Below, in pieces: positions 8,319 to 17,035 of a DNA stretch of 64,000 nt. How positions within the stretch are numbered: the stretch's first letter is position 1; each line of letters begins with the position of its first letter. The stretch is taken from NCBI GenBank assembly GCA_934636905.1, contig CAKUBJ010000001.1:1-64000 (forward strand), read 5' to 3'. Under the pieces are notes generated by a model. It worked only from the letters and a program-made list of their open reading frames with translations. It did not search any database and had not been told where the DNA came from. This stretch comes from an uncultured Dysosmobacter sp. (GTDB lineage Bacteria; Bacillota; Clostridia; Oscillospirales; Oscillospiraceae). Made by a program: the position numbers and the translations under genes.

Positions 8319-9069
8319 AAATCAGAAAGCACTGCCGAAATTTTTCCGCACACTGCTGGTGGCCGGCCTCATCGGCGGCGTGCTGGGCGGCCTGTCCGGG
8401 CTGGCAGGCTGCTTCCTGCGGGTCGGCAGCTTTGCCGCGAATTTCTCCGCCCTGCTGCAAGCCGCGTCGCCGTGGATTCTGCTGGTCTGCGCCGCCGTGC
8501 TGCTGGGAATCGGCCTGCATCTCTACCGCTCCGCCCGGAAGACCTTCCGCAGCTGGGACGGCGAGGACGAGGACGTGATGCAGCAGGTAGACGAGCAGCT
8601 GAGTTGGGCAATGCTGCTGGAAAACCTGACCCTCATCGCCGGCTTTTTCTGCTTCTCCGCCGGGGGATCCGGCCTCTCCGAAATGCATCTGCCAAATATG
8701 GCGCTGCTGCTGGCGGTGTTTATCGCATCGCTGACGCTGGCCATACTGCTTCAGCAGAAGACGGTGGACCTCATCAAGGAGATCAATCCGGAGAAAAAGG
8801 GCAGCATCTATGACGAAAAGTTCCAGAAAATCTGGTGGGAAAGCTGCGACGAGGCGGAGCGCCGCCAGATCGGGCAGGCCAGCTATAAGGCCTGCAGCAC
8901 CGCCAGCAAATTCTGCGCCTACTTCTGGGGCGTGCTGTTTCTTGGAAACATGATTTTCGGTTACGGCTTCCTGCCCGGCGCCGCGGTGCTGGTGGTCTGG
9001 GGCGTGCTGACCGTCAGCTACACCCGGGAGTCCATCCGCCTGGGCCGCCAGGGAGAGAAAACGGAATAA
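8302..9069 (+). CDS. DUF3169-family integral membrane protein
   Basis: 255-residue membrane protein with about six predicted helices (two near residues 20-70, two near 110-150, two near 205-245). A cytoplasmic loop carries the family motif NPEKKGSIYDEKF followed by WWESCDEAERRQIGQASYKA. The function of DUF3169 is unknown; it is recurrently coupled to a small XRE regulator, suggesting a membrane stress or sensory pair. The ATG at 8302 (GAGGAGG nine bases upstream, inside the regulator gene) gives a 17-base overlap. In-frame ATGs at 8284 and 8293 are weaker candidates. Confidence 0.8.
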   Translation: MKQKSENQKALPKFFRTLLVAGLIGGVLGGLSGLAGCFLRVGSFAANFSALLQAASPWILLVCAAVLLGIGLHLYRSARKTFRSWDGEDEDVMQQVDEQLSWAMLLENLTLIAGFFCFSAGGSGLSEMHLPNMALLLAVFIASLTLAILLQQKTVDLIKEINPEKKGSIYDEKFQKIWWESCDEAERRQIGQASYKACSTASKFCAYFWGVLFLGNMIFGYGFLPGAAVLVVWGVLTVSYTRESIRLGRQGEKTE

Positions 9070-9102
9070 GCACAGCGGGGAGAAAATTTTTCGAAAGAAA
9101 AT

Positions 9103-9139
9103 AAAGGATGGCAGAACACTTTTGTATCTGCCATCCTTT
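9103..9139. terminator. Bidirectional terminator between DUF3169 and dnaI genes
   Basis: A 13-bp perfect stem (AAAGGATGGCAGA at 9103-9115 with TCTGCCATCCTTT at 9127-9139) serves the convergent genes on both strands. T-rich runs follow the stem in both directions. Confidence 0.85.
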
Positions 9140-9150
9140 GTTCTTCTGCT

Positions 9151-10140
9151 TTACAGTCCCCGTTTCTTTTTCAGTGCGCGGATATCCTCCCCTACAAAGG
9201 GCAGCAGCTGGTATTCCCCCTCCATCCGGGAGGCAATCTGCGGCGAGTACCGCTGGGCAATGGCCTCCGGCATCAGGTTGGTGCTGACAATGGTGCACTT
9301 CTTTTCCAGCAGCCGGCCGTTGATAATCTGATACAGCGCGCTCTGGACAAAGGCGGTGGTCAGTTCCGTCCCCAGGTCATCCAGAATCAGCAGGTCGCAG
9401 TTCATCACCCGCTCTACGTCCCGCTCCGCCTCGTCCCGACCGAACTTCTGCGCCTCAAACCGCTCAAAAACGTGGGCGGCGGTGTCGTATACCACGGAAA
9501 AGCCCTTGCCGCTGACCTCCCGGGCAATGGCGGCGGAAAGGTGGGTCTTCCCCAGTCCGGGGCGGCCAAACAGCAGCAAGTCGGCAGGGCGCTTCCCGAA
9601 ATTATGGGCATACTCCACGCAGGTGTCGTACACCCACTCCATATGCTCCCGGGCGGACTTGGTCTTTCCCGATGCCCGCTGCTCCGAATACCAGCCGGTG
9701 TCAAAGGTGTCAAAACTCTGACCCCCCAGATCCAGCAGTCTGGAAAGTTCCCGGCGCTGCTCCTCTACATAATAGGTTTTCAGGCAGCGGCAGACCTCGC
9801 CCCCCTGATAACCGGTATCCCCGCAGAGAGGGCACAGGGGCACATCCTCCAGACTGCTCTCCGTCAGCCCCAGTTCCGACAGGATTGCCTGCCGCTCTGC
9901 CTGAATGTTCAGGTTTTCCTCCCGCAGCCGCCGGATCTCCGGCAGGGGATCCGCCCCCCGCCGCAGTGCTGCCGCCAGAATCCGGCTGGCGGTGCGGCGC
10001 AGTTCCTGATCGATTTCCCTCAGCCGGGGACGGCGTTCATACGCCTTCTCCCGCAGGGCGGCGCGCTCCGCTTCCCGGGCGTCCCGATCCGCCTCATACC
10101 GCTCCTGCGCCAGCCGCAGCAGCCGTCCGTCGTATGACAT
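9151..10140 (-). CDS. dnaI: DnaI/DnaC-type helicase-loader ATPase
   Basis: Loads the replicative helicase onto DNA at origins and restart sites. The N-terminal 100 residues are charged and helical. A zinc-binding cluster CPLCGDTGYQGGEVCRC follows at 103-119. The AAA+ domain has Walker A GRPGLGKTH at 192-200 and Walker B LLILDDLGTE, with a sensor STNL motif and an Arg-finger-like region (SPQIASRME). The length of 329 is normal for clostridial DnaC-like proteins. It lies 15 bases after the DnaD-like gene in one operon, which is the usual primosome pairing. It could be named dnaC; IstB transposition helpers are ruled out by the zinc domain and the neighbour. Confidence 0.92.
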   Translation of the reverse strand: MSYDGRLLRLAQERYEADRDAREAERAALREKAYERRPRLREIDQELRRTASRILAAALRRGADPLPEIRRLREENLNIQAERQAILSELGLTESSLEDVPLCPLCGDTGYQGGEVCRCLKTYYVEEQRRELSRLLDLGGQSFDTFDTGWYSEQRASGKTKSAREHMEWVYDTCVEYAHNFGKRPADLLLFGRPGLGKTHLSAAIAREVSGKGFSVVYDTAAHVFERFEAQKFGRDEAERDVERVMNCDLLILDDLGTELTTAFVQSALYQIINGRLLEKKCTIVSTNLMPEAIAQRYSPQIASRMEGEYQLLPFVGEDIRALKKKRGL

Positions 10141-10155
10141 GGCCGATGTCCTCCC

Positions 10156-11043
10156 TTACACATACTTCCACGCGTCGCCGCCTGTCTGGGGCGCCTGCTT
10201 CGCCGGAGGCCTGTCCGCCCGCTGCACCTCTTCCGGGGTGTGCAGGCCGCTCTCGTGCCACCGCTTCAGAATGCCGTTGCAGTACGGCCATTTCAGTTCG
10301 TGGCACTTCAGCACGGTCTTGTCGCAGGCCAGTGCCACCGTTTCCGGCGGGAAGCCCATCTCCTGCCAGGCATTGAGATACTTCTCCTCCGACGCCACCG
10401 GCAGCCGGTCCCCCAGCCCCAGTGCCCGCATATACCCGGGGATGGCCCCCTGCCGCTCCGTATACTTTTTCAGGTACTCCACCGCGGCCTTCTGGGTGTC
10501 TACACCCATTCTGGCCCAGGCGTAGCCCTCCTTTTCAATCTGCCGCAGGGTGGGACGCCGTCCCTCCCCGTACTTCCGGGCCACCCGCTCCATGCAGTGC
10601 CCCACCAGCAGATAAATCACGTCCGCCGGCAGACCCAGATAATCCGTCAGTCCCAGAAGAACTCCCACGTCCGGGGTGGTGAGCCGCTTCCCCAGCTTCT
10701 TTTCCACCTCCGCTGTCAGCAGCCGGAACTCCTCGCTGCCCTCCAGCCGCCGGGCAATGTCGTCCCGCTGGTAGCTGGGTTTTTCATCCGCCGGCTCCGG
10801 GACATCCTCCGCCGCAGGAGCCAGCAGCCGCAGTTCCCGCAGCGCCGTTTCCGCCGCTTCAATGCGGTTTCTGTCCCACCGCAGTTCCCCTGCCAGTGAC
10901 CGGGGCTGGACGCTGCCGTGGTGCCGCAGGAGCGCCAGATACAGCAGCGCCGCGTCGCCGTCGCCCCGCTCCAGCAGCCGCCGGACGGCCTGCGCCGTCA
11001 GGGTGACGCCCTCGTCCGCCGTATGAATCAGTACGCTTGCCAT
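10156..11043 (-). CDS. DnaD-domain primosome protein
   Basis: 295-residue protein with an N-terminal helix-turn-helix region (SLAGELRWDRNRIEAAETALRELRLL) and two DnaB_2/DnaD domains. The second carries the EGYAWARMGVDT signature (YxxxI-like) and KWPYCNGILKRWHESGLHT. DnaD-type proteins bind DNA and help DnaA and DnaI assemble helicase at the origin. The ATG at 11043 has AAAGGAGGG upstream; homology does not extend into the 19 codons before it. It is first in the operon with dnaI. Confidence 0.88.
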   Translation of the reverse strand: MASVLIHTADEGVTLTAQAVRRLLERGDGDAALLYLALLRHHGSVQPRSLAGELRWDRNRIEAAETALRELRLLAPAAEDVPEPADEKPSYQRDDIARRLEGSEEFRLLTAEVEKKLGKRLTTPDVGVLLGLTDYLGLPADVIYLLVGHCMERVARKYGEGRRPTLRQIEKEGYAWARMGVDTQKAAVEYLKKYTERQGAIPGYMRALGLGDRLPVASEEKYLNAWQEMGFPPETVALACDKTVLKCHELKWPYCNGILKRWHESGLHTPEEVQRADRPPAKQAPQTGGDAWKYV

Positions 11044-11115
11044 GGCGCTCCCTCCTTTCAGCCTCCCCGCCGGGTTTCTGTTTCCCGTTTCCGGAGGCAC
11101 TTTTACCGGTCTTCT

Positions 11116-11144
11116 ATTCTACACGAATTTTCCCTTTCCGGCAA
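11116..11144 (-). promoter_or_regulatory. Promoter of the dnaD-like/dnaI operon
   Basis: Minus-strand TTGCCG (11144-11139) and TAGAAT (11121-11116) are separated by 17 bases, about 75 bases before the start codon. Confidence 0.65.
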
Positions 11145-11192
11145 GAGGGCGGACAGGGAGTTGTAAACTTTTTGGTTTTCTGACGATTTTTG

Positions 11193-11221
11193 TGGAACGC
11201 AGCCGTCCGTTGTGGTATACT
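11193..11221 (+). promoter_or_regulatory. Extended -10 promoter of the zapA operon
   Basis: TGGTATACT (-10 at 11216-11221) is an extended -10 element; the -35 position (TGGAAC at 11193-11198) is poor. It is divergent from the dnaD promoter about 50 bases away. Confidence 0.6.
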
Positions 11222-11298
11222 GGAAACTGTAAAATTGTGTATTGTCTTCATCCGTCCTCCGGCGGAGCAGACATACGGAACAATAAGGAGGAGTTTGC

Positions 11299-11625
11299 AT
11301 GGCAAACCGTGTTGTCATCACCATCTGTGGGGAGGAATACACTCTGGTGGCCGACGAATCCCCCGCCTATATGCAGAAGGTGGGAGACTGCGTCAACGAC
11401 AAGATGACCGAGGTGATGAACGCCGCCAAGGTAGGCCGCACCGATGCCGCCGTTCTCACCGCCGTCAACCTGACGGACGAACTGTTCAAGGCGCAGGCTG
11501 CCAGTGAGCAGCTGCGCAGTCAGATTAAGGGCTATCTGGACGAGGCTTCCAAAGCCCAGTCCGAAGTCAGCGAACTGAAGCGGGAGGTTTTCCGCCTCCA
11601 GCAGCGTCTGGACAGCCGCAAATAA
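11299..11625 (+). CDS. zapA: Cell division protein ZapA
   Basis: Cytoplasmic FtsZ-ring stabiliser of 108 residues. The N-terminal domain reads MANRVVITICGEEYTLVADE followed by YMQKVGDCVNDKM. The C-terminal half is a coiled coil (ELKREVFRLQQRLDSRK), as in the family. TAAGGAGG precedes the ATG by nine bases. The stop codon overlaps the start of the U32 gene (TAATG). The zapA-U32 pairing is common in Clostridia. Confidence 0.93.
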   Translation: MANRVVITICGEEYTLVADESPAYMQKVGDCVNDKMTEVMNAAKVGRTDAAVLTAVNLTDELFKAQAASEQLRSQIKGYLDEASKAQSEVSELKREVFRLQQRLDSRK

Positions 11626-13733
11626 TGGCGCTGGAACTGCTGTCCCCCGCCGGGTCGCCGGAATCCCTCCGGGCCGCCGTCCAAAGCGGCTGCGGCGCGG
11701 TCTATCTGGGCTGGGGCGATTTCAATGCCCGCCGGGGCGCGAAAAACTTCACCGATGAGGAATTTGCCGCCGCCATCCGGTACTGTCATGTCCGGGGTGT
11801 CCGGGTCTTTCTCACCCTGAACACTCTGCTGACCGACCGGGAACTGCCGGCTGCGCTGGACGCTGCCCGAACAGCCTGCCGTCTGGGGGTGGACTCCGTC
11901 TTGGTGCAGGACTGGGGCCTTTTCGACCTGCTGCGACAATCTCTGCCGGAACTTCCCCTCCATGCCAGCACCCAGATGAGCGTGTTTACCGGCGGCGGTG
12001 CGGAAGAACTGTACCGTGACGGCTGTGAGCGAATCGTCATTGCCCGGGAATGCTCCAAAGAGGACATCTCCGCCGTCTGCCGCCGCTGCCCCGGCGAAAT
12101 TGAGATTTTCGGCCACGGGGCGCTGTGTATGTGCTATTCCGGCCAGTGTGAGATGAGTGCCCTCATCGGCGGCCGCAGCGGCAACCGAGGCACCTGTGCC
12201 CAGCCCTGCCGCCTGCCTTACGGCTTCAACGCCCCTGCCAGAAACGCCTTCCCTCTGAGTCTGAAGGACAGTTGCCTTGCAGCACATCTTTCGGAGGTGG
12301 AGGAACTGGGCGTCCGGTGCCTGAAGCTGGAAGGGCGCATGAAGCGGCCGGAATATGTGGCGGTGGTCACGGACATTTACGCCCGTCTCCTCCGGGAGCA
12401 TCGCAAGCCCACCGCCGCCGAAAAGAAGAATCTGGAACTGGCTTTTTCCCGCTCCGGATTTACGGAGGATTACTGGCAGGGGCATCACGGCCCTGCCATG
12501 TTCGGCACCCGGCCGGAAAACACCCCGGAACCGAAAGAACTCTTTGCCGCCGCCCGGGCGCGGTATGAAAAGGACGACGCCCGGACGGTGCCCGTCCGCT
12601 TTTCCTCTATCTGTCAGGCCGGTGCACCGGTTTCCTTGACGGCGCAGGACGAGGACGGCCATACGGTGACGGTTACCGGCCCCGTGCCGGAATCGGCGCA
12701 GAACCGGGCGCTGACATCGGCGGAACTGGAAGCCCGCCTGCAAAAGACCGGCGGCACCGCTTTCCGCTGTGAAAAGGCTTCCGCGCAGGTGGAGAACAGC
12801 CTGTTCCTCTCCGCCGGCGCGGTCAATGCCCTGCGGCGGGACGCGCTGGCCGCACTGGAGGAGGCTCGCTGTGCCGTGCCGTCCCGGCGGGAGGCGGGTT
12901 TTGCGCCCCTGCCGGATACGGACTGCGCCTCTGATACGCCGGAATTGACCGCTTCCGTCACCGATTGGGCACAGGCGGAGGCACTGCTTCCATTTTCCCC
13001 TGCCCGGCTGTATGTCCCGCTGGAACTGCTGCCAGAGCGGGACGCCCTGCCGGAATTTTCCGGGGAGTGGTGCGCCGTCCTGCCCCGGGTGTGGCGGGAC
13101 AGGGACGAGCCGCAGCTTCTTGCGTGGCTGACCCGTGCCAAAGCCCTGGGCGTCACCGCCGCGCTGGCGGGAAACATCGGCTGTCTGTCCCTGCTGCGGG
13201 ACAGCGGGCTGCGGATTTACGGCGATTTCGGCCTGAATGTATTCAACAGCCCCTCTCTGGACTATCTGCGGAAGAAGGGGCTTTCCTCCGCCTGCCTGTC
13301 CTTTGAACTGCGGTTCCCCCAGCTGCGGGACATCCGGAAGGTGCTGCCTGCGGAGGCCATTGTCTACGGCCGCCTGCCTCTGATGATTACGGAGAACTGT
13401 CTGGTACAGAATGAAACCGGCTGTCCTCTCAGCCAACAGGGCAGTTCCGTCCCCCGGCAGGCGCCCTGTCACAGACCCAACTACCTTCAGGACCGTACCG
13501 GAGCGAAGTTTCCCCTTCTCCCTGCCTACGGCCACCGGACGGAAATCCAGAACAGTGCGCCGGTGTGGCTGGCGGATAAGCCGGAGTGGAAGCATTGCGG
13601 ATTGTCTTTTGCCCGTCTGCGGTTCACCACGGAAGCACCGGAGGAATGCCGGGAAATTTACAGGGCTTATCTGGACGGTTCCCCCGCTCCGAACGCTTTC
13701 ACCCGCGGACTTTACTATCGGGGTGTGGATTGA
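11625..13733 (+). CDS. U32-family protein (collagenase-like; TrhP/RlhA type)
   Basis: 702-residue member of the U32 family. It starts LELLSPAGSPESLRAAVQSG-AVYLG and carries the signature EIFGHGALCMCYSGQCEMSALIGGRSGNRGTCAQPCRLPY near residues 165-205, with the family cysteines. It then has a DUF3656-type middle region and a C-terminal half that repeats the fold (VYGRLPLMITENC). Although classed as peptidases, characterised bacterial members act in RNA hydroxylation: TrhP makes 5-hydroxyuridine in tRNA and RlhA modifies 23S rRNA. An RNA-modification role is therefore more likely than proteolysis. It is coupled to zapA upstream (TAATG) and to a small membrane gene downstream (TGATG). Confidence 0.88.
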   Translation: MALELLSPAGSPESLRAAVQSGCGAVYLGWGDFNARRGAKNFTDEEFAAAIRYCHVRGVRVFLTLNTLLTDRELPAALDAARTACRLGVDSVLVQDWGLFDLLRQSLPELPLHASTQMSVFTGGGAEELYRDGCERIVIARECSKEDISAVCRRCPGEIEIFGHGALCMCYSGQCEMSALIGGRSGNRGTCAQPCRLPYGFNAPARNAFPLSLKDSCLAAHLSEVEELGVRCLKLEGRMKRPEYVAVVTDIYARLLREHRKPTAAEKKNLELAFSRSGFTEDYWQGHHGPAMFGTRPENTPEPKELFAAARARYEKDDARTVPVRFSSICQAGAPVSLTAQDEDGHTVTVTGPVPESAQNRALTSAELEARLQKTGGTAFRCEKASAQVENSLFLSAGAVNALRRDALAALEEARCAVPSRREAGFAPLPDTDCASDTPELTASVTDWAQAEALLPFSPARLYVPLELLPERDALPEFSGEWCAVLPRVWRDRDEPQLLAWLTRAKALGVTAALAGNIGCLSLLRDSGLRIYGDFGLNVFNSPSLDYLRKKGLSSACLSFELRFPQLRDIRKVLPAEAIVYGRLPLMITENCLVQNETGCPLSQQGSSVPRQAPCHRPNYLQDRTGAKFPLLPAYGHRTEIQNSAPVWLADKPEWKHCGLSFARLRFTTEAPEECREIYRAYLDGSPAPNAFTRGLYYRGVD

Positions 13734-14341
13734 TGAAAAAGCATCGAAAGCTGTTGATTTTTTTGGCCCTGGTACTGCTGGTGGCCGGATATATCTGCCA
13801 AGTTCCTTCTGAAAGAAATACGCTGGCTATTTTGATTCGACATCAGTCTCAAATGGAGGATTTTGTCCAGTCTGTCAAGGCAGAGGCCGCCCAGCCCCAC
13901 GACGTCCTGTCAGCCCCTGATCCGCTTTGGGCCGCCACACCGGAGGGCACCTGGTATGACAGCGTTTACACTGATGACTCAATTTTCCCTGATCAGTTAG
14001 TTGGTCGGCTATTAGAATGGGACTTATATACGCCCGATGACTGCCAGCCGCTTCCGAAAGAGTTTCAAAAAAGATGGCAGTCCTTGCGCCGCGGTCGTTT
14101 CACCGACTTCTCCTGTGATGTTGCAAAAGACGGCACTGTTTCAGCCAAATTTCATCGGGAGGGACGCTGGCAGGAATATGCCGAGGGGCAGTGTCGAATG
14201 TGTGACGCTCTTATCTGGCAGGACGCGGACTATCCTGACCCGCCGGAATCTTTCTGGCAACCCCTGACAGAACAAAATGGCATTGTTCCATCCAATGACG
14301 GAACGTGGTACTATGCTTACGAAAAGCATTATGATGGATAA
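13733..14341 (+). CDS. Unrecognised membrane-anchored protein
   Basis: 202 residues; I do not recognise the family. The N-terminus [23 protein letters not shown] is a signal anchor or uncleaved signal peptide, so the rest is probably outside the membrane. The body is hydrophilic and Trp/Tyr/Asp-rich, with repeated WYD and FWQPL segments. Local base composition is more A/T-rich than the upstream U32 gene. The ATG overlaps the U32 stop (TGATG), so it is translated as part of the zapA operon, and a terminator follows. Confidence 0.7.
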   Translation: MKKHRKLLIFLALVLLVAGYICQVPSERNTLAILIRHQSQMEDFVQSVKAEAAQPHDVLSAPDPLWAATPEGTWYDSVYTDDSIFPDQLVGRLLEWDLYTPDDCQPLPKEFQKRWQSLRRGRFTDFSCDVAKDGTVSAKFHREGRWQEYAEGQCRMCDALIWQDADYPDPPESFWQPLTEQNGIVPSNDGTWYYAYEKHYDG

Positions 14342-14431
14342 GTCGTGCCTTCCCTTTCCGCTGCTGCTTTTATGAAAGCTGGTCTTGTTTCCCCACAAGA
14401 ACCAGCCAGCGCTTAGCGAAGCGGAAAGCGC

Positions 14432-14485
14432 GGAAAGCTGTGCGGAATCAAGTCCGTCCCCGCACCCCAAAAGCTTTCCATTTTT
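14432..14485 (+). terminator. Rho-independent terminator of the zapA operon
   Basis: GGAAAGCT (14432-14439) pairs with AGCTTTCC (14472-14479) and GTGCGG (14440-14445) with CCGCAC (14460-14465); ATTTTT follows. Another imperfect hairpin (GCTGGT.../...ACCAGC) lies at 14378-14408. These, and the dut promoter, occupy the 215-base gap 14342-14556. Confidence 0.7.
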
Positions 14486-14514
14486 CAGCAATTTTTCAGT
14501 TCTATTTGTATAAT
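14485..14514 (+). promoter_or_regulatory. Probable promoter of the dut-maf-mre operon
   Basis: A consensus TATAAT lies at 14509-14514, about 43 bases before the dut ATG. The -35 (TCAGCA at 14485-14490, 18-base spacer) is weak. Confidence 0.45.
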
Positions 14515-14556
14515 ATAGAAGCAATAGTACAATCTGTTTTAATTTTGGAGTTTCAC

Positions 14557-14988
14557 ATGGAAGAAATCAAGGTAAAATATTTTGTGGACGGTATTGATGA
14601 ACTGTGCTACGTCGCCGGGAAATCCGACTGGATTGACCTCCATGCCGCCGAGGACGTGGACATGAAGACCGGGGAATTTCGCCTGATTCCGCTGGGGGTG
14701 GCCATCGAACTGCCGGAGGGCTATGAGGCTCATGTGGTGCCCCGCAGTTCCACCTTCAAGAATTACGGCCTGCTGCAGGCCAACTCCATGGGGGTGGTGG
14801 ACTACACCTACCAGGGGGACAACGACCAGTGGCACGTCCCCATGTACGCCACCCGGGACGTCCACATCGACAAGAACACCCGCATCTGCCAGTTCCGCAT
14901 TATGAAAAACCAGCCCCCGCTGGTCTTTACCCGGGTGGAGCATCTCACCGGCCCCGACCGGGGCGGCTTCGGCTCCACCGGAAAATAA
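14557..14988 (+). CDS. dut: dUTP diphosphatase, trimeric type
   Basis: Hydrolyses dUTP to dUMP and pyrophosphate, preventing uracil incorporation and feeding thymidylate synthesis. The 143-residue protein shows the trimeric-fold motifs in order: [59 protein letters not shown] and the C-terminal loop [12 protein letters not shown] that closes over the active site. The ATG at 14557 is preceded by TTGGAG. It heads a run of closely spaced plus-strand genes (maf, mreC, mreD, mrdA). Confidence 0.94.
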   Translation: MEEIKVKYFVDGIDELCYVAGKSDWIDLHAAEDVDMKTGEFRLIPLGVAIELPEGYEAHVVPRSSTFKNYGLLQANSMGVVDYTYQGDNDQWHVPMYATRDVHIDKNTRICQFRIMKNQPPLVFTRVEHLTGPDRGGFGSTGK

Positions 14989-14999
14989 GGAGAACCACC

Positions 15000-15575
15000 A
15001 TGTCAAAAATTGTTTTAGCCTCCGGCTCCCCCCGGCGGCAGGAGCTGCTGCGGCGCATCGGCATCACGGACTTTGACATCCGGGTGCCGGAAACCGACGA
15101 ACATTATCCCGCCGGCCTGTCCCCCGCTCAAACCGTGGAGTACATCTCCCGGGAAAAGGCGGACGCCGCCGCGAAACTCTGCACCCCTGAGGAGATTGTC
15201 ATCACCGCCGACACCATGGTGTTTCTGAATGACCAGCGGCTGGGCAAGCCCCATGACGAGGCCGACGCCCTGCGGATGCTGATGGAATTACAGGGGCGCC
15301 GCCACACCGTCTGCACCGGCGTCACCGTCCGGCAGGGGAACTGCATTCTGACGGAGAGCGAGGAAACCGGCGTCGTGTTCCGCCCCGCTTCCGAGTCCGA
15401 ACTGCGAGCCTACATCGCCACCGGCGAACCCATGGACAAGGCCGGTGCCTACGGCGTGCAGGGCAAGGGTGCCCTGCTGGTGGAGCGGCTGGAGGGGGAC
15501 TTCTTCAACGTCATGGGTCTGCCTGTTCTGCGGCTGAGCCGGATGCTTCTCCGGTTCGGAATCCGCCTGCTGTAA
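15000..15575 (+). CDS. maf: Maf-family nucleoside triphosphate pyrophosphatase
   Basis: 191-residue house-cleaning pyrophosphatase (dTTP/UTP type) historically called septum formation inhibitor. The N-terminal loop SKIVLASGSPRRQELL binds substrate, ITADTMVFL carries the catalytic Asp, and EPMDKAGAYGVQGKGALLVERLEGDFFNVMGLP is the Maf C-terminal signature. The ATG at 15000 follows AAGGAG and lies 11 bases after the dut stop. Gene order maf-mreC-mreD agrees with the shape operon of many Firmicutes; mreB itself is not in the window. Confidence 0.94.
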   Translation: MSKIVLASGSPRRQELLRRIGITDFDIRVPETDEHYPAGLSPAQTVEYISREKADAAAKLCTPEEIVITADTMVFLNDQRLGKPHDEADALRMLMELQGRRHTVCTGVTVRQGNCILTESEETGVVFRPASESELRAYIATGEPMDKAGAYGVQGKGALLVERLEGDFFNVMGLPVLRLSRMLLRFGIRLL

Positions 15576-15612
15576 TCGATTACGTCATTACTTTTTCTAA
15601 AGGAGTACTTCC

Positions 15613-16455
15613 TTGAAGGACTTTCTGAAAAACAACGGATTATGGATTCTCTTTGCCGGGGCGGTCATCGCCGTGGCGCTGGCGGTGCTGTCCTATTTCA
15701 GCACCAACGCCTCCCCGCTGGTGAATCTCATGAACACCGTCGCCAGCCCCTTCCGGGCCGTCAGCGCCTCCGTGGCCAACTGGATTTCCGACAAGCGGAA
15801 CTACTACGAGGACACCACGGCGCTGAAAGAAGAAAACGAGGCGCTGAAACGGCAGATTGCCGAAATGGAAGCCGCCGTCCGGCAGGGGGAAACCGACAGT
15901 CAGGAGAACGCGTTTCTCCGGGAACTGCTGGATCTGCGGAAGCAGCGCCGGGATCTCTCCGACTTTGAAACTGCCACGGTGATGGAGCGCAGCGTCACCA
16001 ACTGGACTTCCTCCCTGACACTGAACAAGGGCAGCGTCCACGGCGTGGAGGTTGGTGACTGCGTCATTGACGGCCGGGGCAATCTGGTGGGCCGCATCAG
16101 TGAGGCGGGTTACGACTGGTCCACAGTGCTGACGGTGGTGGATACCGACACTTCTCTGGGTGCCCGGGTTTACCGTACCCAGGACATCGGCATTGCCAAC
16201 GGCGATTTCGCCCTGATGGGGGAATGCCTGCTGCGGCTGGACTCCCTGCCGGTTTCCTGCCAGCTGCTGGAGGGTGACCTCATCGTCACCTCCGGCCTTG
16301 GGGGTTACCTGCCGCCGGATTTGGTTATCGGCTCCGTCACCAGCCTGCAGGCGGACGACTCCGACACGGCGGTTTACGCCGTGCTGACCCCTGCTGCGGA
16401 ACTTGACAGCCTGACGGAGGTCTGCATCATCAAATCCTTTGAGATTGTCAGCTGA
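15613..16455 (+). CDS. mreC: Rod shape-determining protein MreC
   Basis: Bitopic membrane scaffold of the elongasome: one N-terminal helix (LWILFAGAVIAVALAVLSYF), a coiled coil at about 70-115 and two beta-barrel extracellular domains (GVEVGDCVIDGRGNLVGRISE; GDLIVTSGLGGYLPPDLVIGSV). The 280-residue length is typical. The start is TTG at 15613 with AAAGGAG spaced by eight bases. It links MreB filaments to PBP2, encoded two genes downstream. Confidence 0.94.
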   Translation: MKDFLKNNGLWILFAGAVIAVALAVLSYFSTNASPLVNLMNTVASPFRAVSASVANWISDKRNYYEDTTALKEENEALKRQIAEMEAAVRQGETDSQENAFLRELLDLRKQRRDLSDFETATVMERSVTNWTSSLTLNKGSVHGVEVGDCVIDGRGNLVGRISEAGYDWSTVLTVVDTDTSLGARVYRTQDIGIANGDFALMGECLLRLDSLPVSCQLLEGDLIVTSGLGGYLPPDLVIGSVTSLQADDSDTAVYAVLTPAAELDSLTEVCIIKSFEIVS

Positions 16456-16510
16456 CCGCCCATATCCCATATCCGCCGCTTCCGCGGCACATCGGAAAGG
16501 AGGAACCGCC

Positions 16511-17023
16511 ATGCTGGCCCGCAGCGCCACTATCATCAAATGGGTTCTCTACGCTCTGGCCGGACTGGCCTTAACCGCCCTTCAGGCCGCCGTGCTCCGG
16601 CGGTTCACCCTCTGGGGCGTCATTCCCTTCCTGTATCCCCTGATTGCCGCCATCCCCGCCACCTTTGAAGGGACTGCGGCGGGAACGGTGTACGCCCTGT
16701 CCTTCGGCGTCCTCTGCGACCTGCTGCTTCCCTCCCCCATTCCCTGCTTCTACACGCTGATTTTCCCGCTGGTGGGACTGTCCGCCGGACTGCTGTCCCA
16801 GAGCCTGATTCCGGCAGGGTATCTCTGCTCCCTTGCCGCCGCGTTTCCCGCCTATCTCCTTACCGGCCTCTTTCACTGCATCGTCCTCTGGGCCGGCGGC
16901 CATGCCGCCTGGGGGGCGGGACTGTCGGTGACTCTGCGGGAACTGTGCGTTTCCCTGCCATGGAGCCTGCCTGCAACCTGGCTGTTCCGGCGGGTCTTTC
17001 TCCGCGTCCACACTGATGATTAA
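16511..17023 (+). CDS. mreD: Rod shape-determining protein MreD
   Basis: 170-residue hydrophobic protein with about five transmembrane helices, the size and topology of MreD. The segment FEGTAAGTVYALSFGVLCDLLLPSPI is the recognisable family core (GxxxGfxxGlxxDl). It lies between mreC and mrdA. AAGGAGG precedes the ATG at 16511. A partner of MreC in lateral wall synthesis. Confidence 0.9.
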   Translation: MLARSATIIKWVLYALAGLALTALQAAVLRRFTLWGVIPFLYPLIAAIPATFEGTAAGTVYALSFGVLCDLLLPSPIPCFYTLIFPLVGLSAGLLSQSLIPAGYLCSLAAAFPAYLLTGLFHCIVLWAGGHAAWGAGLSVTLRELCVSLPWSLPATWLFRRVFLRVHTDD

Positions 17024-17035
17024 AAGAGGTATCCC